DNA of 8,246 nt from Chitinophagaceae bacterium (GTDB lineage Bacteria; Bacteroidota; Bacteroidia; Chitinophagales; Chitinophagaceae), in assembly GCA_025455205.1 (NCBI GenBank), contig JALOMZ010000064.1, forward strand, positions 1 to 8,246, read 5' to 3'. The position numbers and the translations under genes were made by a program. Shown here piece after piece: positions 5,561 to 8,246 of this stretch. The notes under the pieces were generated by a model. It was not told the origin of the DNA. It did no database searches and saw nothing but the letters and a program-made list of their open reading frames with translations. How positions within the stretch are numbered: the stretch's first letter is position 1; each line of letters begins with the position of its first letter.

Positions 5561-6247
5561 TCAGCGGCCGATTTCCCATTCTATGAGAGCAGGATTCTGG
5601 TCTTTTTCGACATCATAGCGCGGATTATAAAAATGGATACCATGCGGCACCTCCTTCAGTACCCGGCCCCGCAATCCGCCCGCATCCAGTCCCAGCAGGT
5701 AGGCCAGCAGGTAGGTGCGTATTTCCCGGATGGTGGCTGGCTTTGCTTCCGTGCCGTCGTTTTCATAGATCCCGATGGCCGTAACCGCCGGCACCCGGAA
5801 ATCGCGGGCCTGCTCCTCCAGTTTGGCTGAAAGCTGGATGCCCGGCAGGTTGGGGCTCAGCAGCGACCGGGTGGAATAGGCATGACGTTCGCCCGACTGG
5901 AAGTGGTAGTTCACCACGGATTCCGGAAAAAGGCCTTCCGGGCGCTGGCTATAGGTAATATCATTGCGGTATACCCCCTTCATCCGGCCACCGGGGGCAT
6001 CCACCAGCACAAAATCATATTGCAAAGGCTCCTGGCTGCTGAACGGAATCTTGTACCCCACCACCACGCCGTCTGATTCTATCGGCTCGGCCTGTGACCA
6101 GCTGAGCTGCCCGTAGGTGGCTTCATCCACCTGCTTGTGTACATAATTCCTTACCAGTTCGGTGTGTGCCGCTTCATCTGGCGCCATGATCTCCTTGCGG
6201 CAGGACACCAGCCCCAGCACAAGCATCATATACCACCATTTTTGCAT
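5561..6247 (-). CDS. Hypothetical lipoprotein, apparent paralogue of the N-terminal half of the next lipoprotein
   Basis: The ATG at 6247 gives 228 residues with a clear lipoprotein signal (MQKWWYMMLVLGLVSC, Cys16) followed by RKE, resembling the Bacteroidota surface-export signal. An upstream TTG at 6277 would add ten residues before the signal peptide and is less likely. I do not recognise a named family. Its segments match the longer lipoprotein in the same order: KIPFSSQEPLQYDFVLVD, VYRNDITYSQ, PAVTAIGIYEN (153-163), YLLAYLLGLDAGG (179-191) and a terminal IEWEIG. The protein stops where its relative enters the linker and papain-like domain, so it is either a stand-alone version of the N-terminal domain or a paralogue that lost the C-terminal part. 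It sits between the Crp/Fnr-like gene and the long lipoprotein gene, all on one strand. Three direct repeats lie 47-108 bp upstream of its start and probably control it. Function unknown. Confidence 0.82.
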   Translation of the reverse strand: MQKWWYMMLVLGLVSCRKEIMAPDEAAHTELVRNYVHKQVDEATYGQLSWSQAEPIESDGVVVGYKIPFSSQEPLQYDFVLVDAPGGRMKGVYRNDITYSQRPEGLFPESVVNYHFQSGERHAYSTRSLLSPNLPGIQLSAKLEEQARDFRVPAVTAIGIYENDGTEAKPATIREIRTYLLAYLLGLDAGGLRGRVLKEVPHGIHFYNPRYDVEKDQNPALIEWEIGR

Positions 6248-6293
6248 TGCTCTGATTTTTCGGTAAAGCAAATACAAAAGCGGTATTCAACAA

Positions 6294-6355
6294 TTTGCGA
6301 AAAGTCAAAATCGCAACTTGCGAAAAGTCAAAACTGAAATTTGCGAAATGTCAAC
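6294..6355. repeat. Three direct repeats, 23-bp period, probable regulator-binding array
   Basis: The 16-bp cores are TTTGCGAAAAGTCAAA (6294-6309), CTTGCGAAAAGTCAAA (6317-6332) and TTTGCGAAATGTCAAC (6340-6355), spaced exactly 23 bp apart. The third matches the palindrome core TTTGACAAATGTCAAA at 5384-5399 at 13 of 16 positions. Between the first two copies lies a perfect 13-bp palindrome, TCGCAA-C-TTGCGA (6311-6323). The array fills the gap upstream of the 228-aa lipoprotein gene and overlaps the end of the regulator gene, including its stop codon. A spacing near two helical turns would place bound dimers on almost the same face of the DNA. Confidence 0.7.
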
Positions 6356-6923
6356 TTTTTTCCGAACGGATGCGGCTCAACGTTTCCAGGTTCACCCCAA
6401 TAAATGAGGCAATGTCCCCTAGCCGTGCACGTGATAAAATGTCGGGATGCTTTTCCAGCAGGTAATTGTATTTCTCTTTCGATGTACGCTTGCGCAGCAT
6501 GTGCAGCCGCTCTTCACTCAGCACATAATACTTTTCTGTGAGTACCCGGCCATGCACATTGAATTCCGGGAAATAACGATAAGCATACTGCAGGTCGTCG
6601 TAACTGATGGCATGCACGGTTACAGGCTCCAGCGCCTCTATGCATTCGGAGGAAGGAATCTGGCTGAAAAAGCTCTCCACCGAAATGATCACATCCCCTT
6701 CCTTCATGAACCAGGAAGTGAGCTTTTCCGTATCCTTATAGTAATAGGAGCGAACCATCCCCTTTTCAATGAAGGCAATGAAACTGCTCACCTGGCCTTC
6801 GCGCAGGAGCAGCTCGCCGGCCGCATAGGTTCTGGTTTCCAGCCGGTCGTTCAGGTATTCCAGCAATGGATCAGACAGGGGAACAATGGATTGTAACAGT
6901 TGAACTAACAGGTTATTCATCAT
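6351..6923 (-). CDS. Crp/Fnr family transcriptional regulator
   Basis: The product is 190 residues, short for the family but typical of Bacteroidota members, which often end soon after the recognition helix. Residues ~25-115 form a cyclic-nucleotide-binding-like beta barrel (AAGELLLREGQVSSFIAFIEKGMVRSYYY, cut here at the strand-turn EKGMVRSY). The canonical cAMP phosphate-binding RSA motif is absent and no FNR-type N-terminal Cys cluster is present, so the ligand is unknown. A connecting helix (~118-150) leads to the helix-turn-helix at ~166-186 (RLGDIASFIGVNLETLSRIR). The recognition helix ETLSR (E180, S183, R184) resembles ETISR of FNR, which reads TTGAT half-sites. The start is the ATG at 6923; an adjacent second ATG at 6920 is equally possible. 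The gene is first in a same-strand cluster with two lipoproteins and overlaps repeats that look like its own binding sites, so it is probably their local regulator (inference). Confidence 0.93.
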   Translation of the reverse strand: MMNNLLVQLLQSIVPLSDPLLEYLNDRLETRTYAAGELLLREGQVSSFIAFIEKGMVRSYYYKDTEKLTSWFMKEGDVIISVESFFSQIPSSECIEALEPVTVHAISYDDLQYAYRYFPEFNVHGRVLTEKYYVLSEERLHMLRKRTSKEKYNYLLEKHPDILSRARLGDIASFIGVNLETLSRIRSEKS

Positions 6924-7446
6924 CCATCACGCGTTTAAGGGTAAATGTAATACGGAAAATGTATTTGCCGGAATATGTGTTGCTGAAAACGGTAAAATGT
7001 CACGCACGCAGGCCCGGGCAGCAGCCATGTTTGCCACGATGATCCCCTTCCCTTGTGCTGTATGGGCAACCCTGGCCCGCCAGCATTCAAATCCTCCGGG
7101 TGTTGATGAACAGCCATGGCCCCAAATACCCATCCGCTCCGGAAGGAATCTGCAAGGGTATGCTGGCCAGGATAGAACCGATGGTACCGGATGATATGAT
7201 ACAGGCAGCTGGGACAATCCTCTTGTTCAACAACTTTCGCGCCAGATTTATCGACGGCCACCGCATTAATTAACGGGCGCGATGAAACAACGCCGCCAGC
7301 CAGGTATCCGGCGTATGGCTGATACACCCTGAACTGCACCAGGTATTCGGACACGGCCAATTCTGATCCATCCCGGCTGGCCGAGATTATTGAAGGGCTT
7401 TTAACAAGGGGCGGGCTATTTTTACCAACATTTTCTCCTATTGCAT
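6924..7446. other. 523-bp gap without a supported gene
   Basis: This is the gap between the regulator gene (minus) and the secreted-protein gene (plus), so it must hold both divergent promoters. It is GC-rich over much of its length, unlike the AT-rich regulatory gaps elsewhere in the window. The minus strand has an open frame at 6935-7360 without a recognisable domain, and other minus-strand frames show short coding-like stretches interrupted by stops. A decayed gene is possible but not demonstrated. TAAATGTA at 6942-6949, read on the minus strand as TACATTTA, weakly resembles a Bacteroidota -7 element for the regulator gene, but no matching -33 element was found. Confidence 0.5.
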
Positions 7447-8246
7447 ATGCATTCCATGTTTCGAAATCTTGTTGCCGGAGCAGTTACCCTGTCGGCGCTT
7501 ATCCTCGCCCTCCCGGCCGCGTCTGCCCAAAACGGTGGCTACCAGATCCAGCTGGACCTGAAGCCCTTCCGCAACCAGTGGATCTACCTGGCCAGCTATT
7601 ATGGCAGCATCAAAACCCTGGCCGACAGCGCCTTCGTGAACGCCGAAAGCAAGGGCGTGCTCAAGGGCGACAAGCCCCTGCCCCAGGGCGTGTATATCAT
7701 TGCCTCTCCCTACAAAACCATTTTGGTGGAGATGCTGGTGGGAGAAGACCAGGCCTTCAGCGTGGCCGTGGACAGCGCCAACATTGAAGGTACCCTGCGC
7801 ATCAGCGGCAGTCCGGATAACGACCAGTTCATAGCATATACCAGCTTCCTGGCCCCGCGGGCGCGGCAGGCCGAAGCAATACGCCGGCAGCTCGACTCTG
7901 CCAAAGCGGGGGAAAAGGAAGGCCTGCAGCAAACACTCATCCAGCTCAACCAGGAAATCCTGGGCTACCGCCGGCAGGTGATGAAAGACAAGCCCGAATC
8001 ACTGCTCGCTGCCCTGTTCTTCACCATGCAGGAAGTGGAATTTCCCGCTTCCCTCACCCAACCCAAAAACCGCGCCGATACCCTGGCCCAGTACCGCTAT
8101 GGCAAAGACCACTATTGGGATGGGGTGGATTTCATGGACGGACGCCTGGTTCGCACGCCTGTTTTTGACAACAAGCTCACCACCTACCTCGAAAACTGGG
8201 TGTCGCCGGAACCCGACAGCCTTATTTATGAATACAACTGGATGAT
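7447..8246 (+). CDS. Secreted DUF4369/DUF5106-type protein, probable TlpA-like thiol-disulfide family (partial, C-terminus off the right edge)
   Basis: The reading frame is open from the ATG at 7447 to the window end: 266 complete codons, no stop. A second ATG at 7456 (MFRNLVAG) is an alternative start. Residues 4-27 form a Sec signal peptide (hydrophobic core VTLSALILALPAA, then SAQ). Residues ~30-125 look like a DUF4369-type beta domain (LADSAFVNAESKGVLKGDKPLPQGVY, described here as the ADSAFV and LPQGVY strands). A helical, charged stretch follows at ~135-180. Residues ~185-266 match the DUF5106 pattern (YGKDHYWDGVDFMDGRL, RTPVFDNKL, SPEPDSLIYE). In Bacteroidota this architecture normally continues into a thioredoxin-like domain with CxxC, which would lie beyond this window. 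Such proteins are extracytoplasmic, and many are linked to disulfide reduction or isomerisation. The family call is from remembered patterns; the redox function cannot be tested here. Confidence 0.85.
   Translation, partial: MHSMFRNLVAGAVTLSALILALPAASAQNGGYQIQLDLKPFRNQWIYLASYYGSIKTLADSAFVNAESKGVLKGDKPLPQGVYIIASPYKTILVEMLVGEDQAFSVAVDSANIEGTLRISGSPDNDQFIAYTSFLAPRARQAEAIRRQLDSAKAGEKEGLQQTLIQLNQEILGYRRQVMKDKPESLLAALFFTMQEVEFPASLTQPKNRADTLAQYRYGKDHYWDGVDFMDGRLVRTPVFDNKLTTYLENWVSPEPDSLIYEYNWM

Noticed and set aside
6294..6355. The three 23-bp repeats as a CRISPR array
   Set aside because: The repeats are imperfect 16-bp cores with 7-bp spacing and no spacer-sized unique segments. They resemble operator sites.
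5486..7239. Exact 14-mer TTCAACAACTTTCG at 5486-5499 and again at 7226-7239
   Set aside because: A 14-bp match between two places in an 8-kb window is within chance expectation, flanks do not match, and the contexts are unrelated.
6935..7360. 141-residue minus-strand open frame
   Set aside because: No recognisable domain, signal peptide or membrane segment, and the composition looks like a chance frame in GC-rich DNA. Kept only as part of the possible-remnant finding.
7438..7932. 164-residue minus-strand open frame opposite the DUF4369/DUF5106 gene
   Set aside because: It is antisense to a continuous plus-strand frame with a signal peptide and a recognisable family pattern.

Overview
The window looks like a chromosomal segment from a member of the Bacteroidota, most plausibly the Chitinophagaceae or a related family. 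The reasons are the protein types present (a DUF4369/DUF5106-type TlpA-like protein, small Crp/Fnr regulators ending right after the recognition helix, many lipoproteins, paired M16 peptidases, a carboxypeptidase-Q-like M28 peptidase), the near absence of Shine-Dalgarno sequences, and moderately GC-rich coding DNA with AT-rich gaps. This is inference from content; no taxonomic marker gene is present. No rRNA, tRNA, CRISPR array, insertion sequence or phage gene was seen.

Layout. Positions 1-1780 (minus strand) hold an M16 peptidase pair: a secreted protein with an intact HxxEH zinc site, followed 54 bp downstream by a lipoprotein M16 homologue with a ruined zinc site that runs off the left edge. 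A divergent gap of 122 bp, containing a perfect 15-bp palindrome, separates it from a plus-strand M28 metallopeptidase (1903-3273) that ends in a strong intrinsic terminator. Both systems are probably extracytoplasmic proteolysis or peptide-salvage enzymes.

The most unusual part is 3399-6923, all on the minus strand. Reading 5' to 3' along that strand it holds: a Crp/Fnr-family regulator; three direct repeats with a 23-bp period; a 228-aa lipoprotein; a 225-bp gap rich in palindromes with two perfect DnaA-box sequences; a 472-aa lipoprotein; and a one-TM protein whose start codon overlaps the previous stop (TGATG). The two lipoproteins appear to be paralogues over their N-terminal ~220 residues. 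The longer one adds a Gly/Ser linker and a C-terminal domain resembling a permuted papain-like (NlpC/P60-like) fold with candidate His and Cys residues. Both lipoprotein promoters carry TTTGAC/GTCAAA-type sites, close to the FNR half-site, and the regulator's recognition helix reads ETLSR, much like FNR's ETISR. I infer a small, locally regulated surface-lipoprotein system whose function is unknown.

Positions 6924-7446 contain no gene I can support. From 7447 to the right edge lies the N-terminal part of a secreted DUF4369/DUF5106 protein, whose family usually ends in a thioredoxin domain outside this window.
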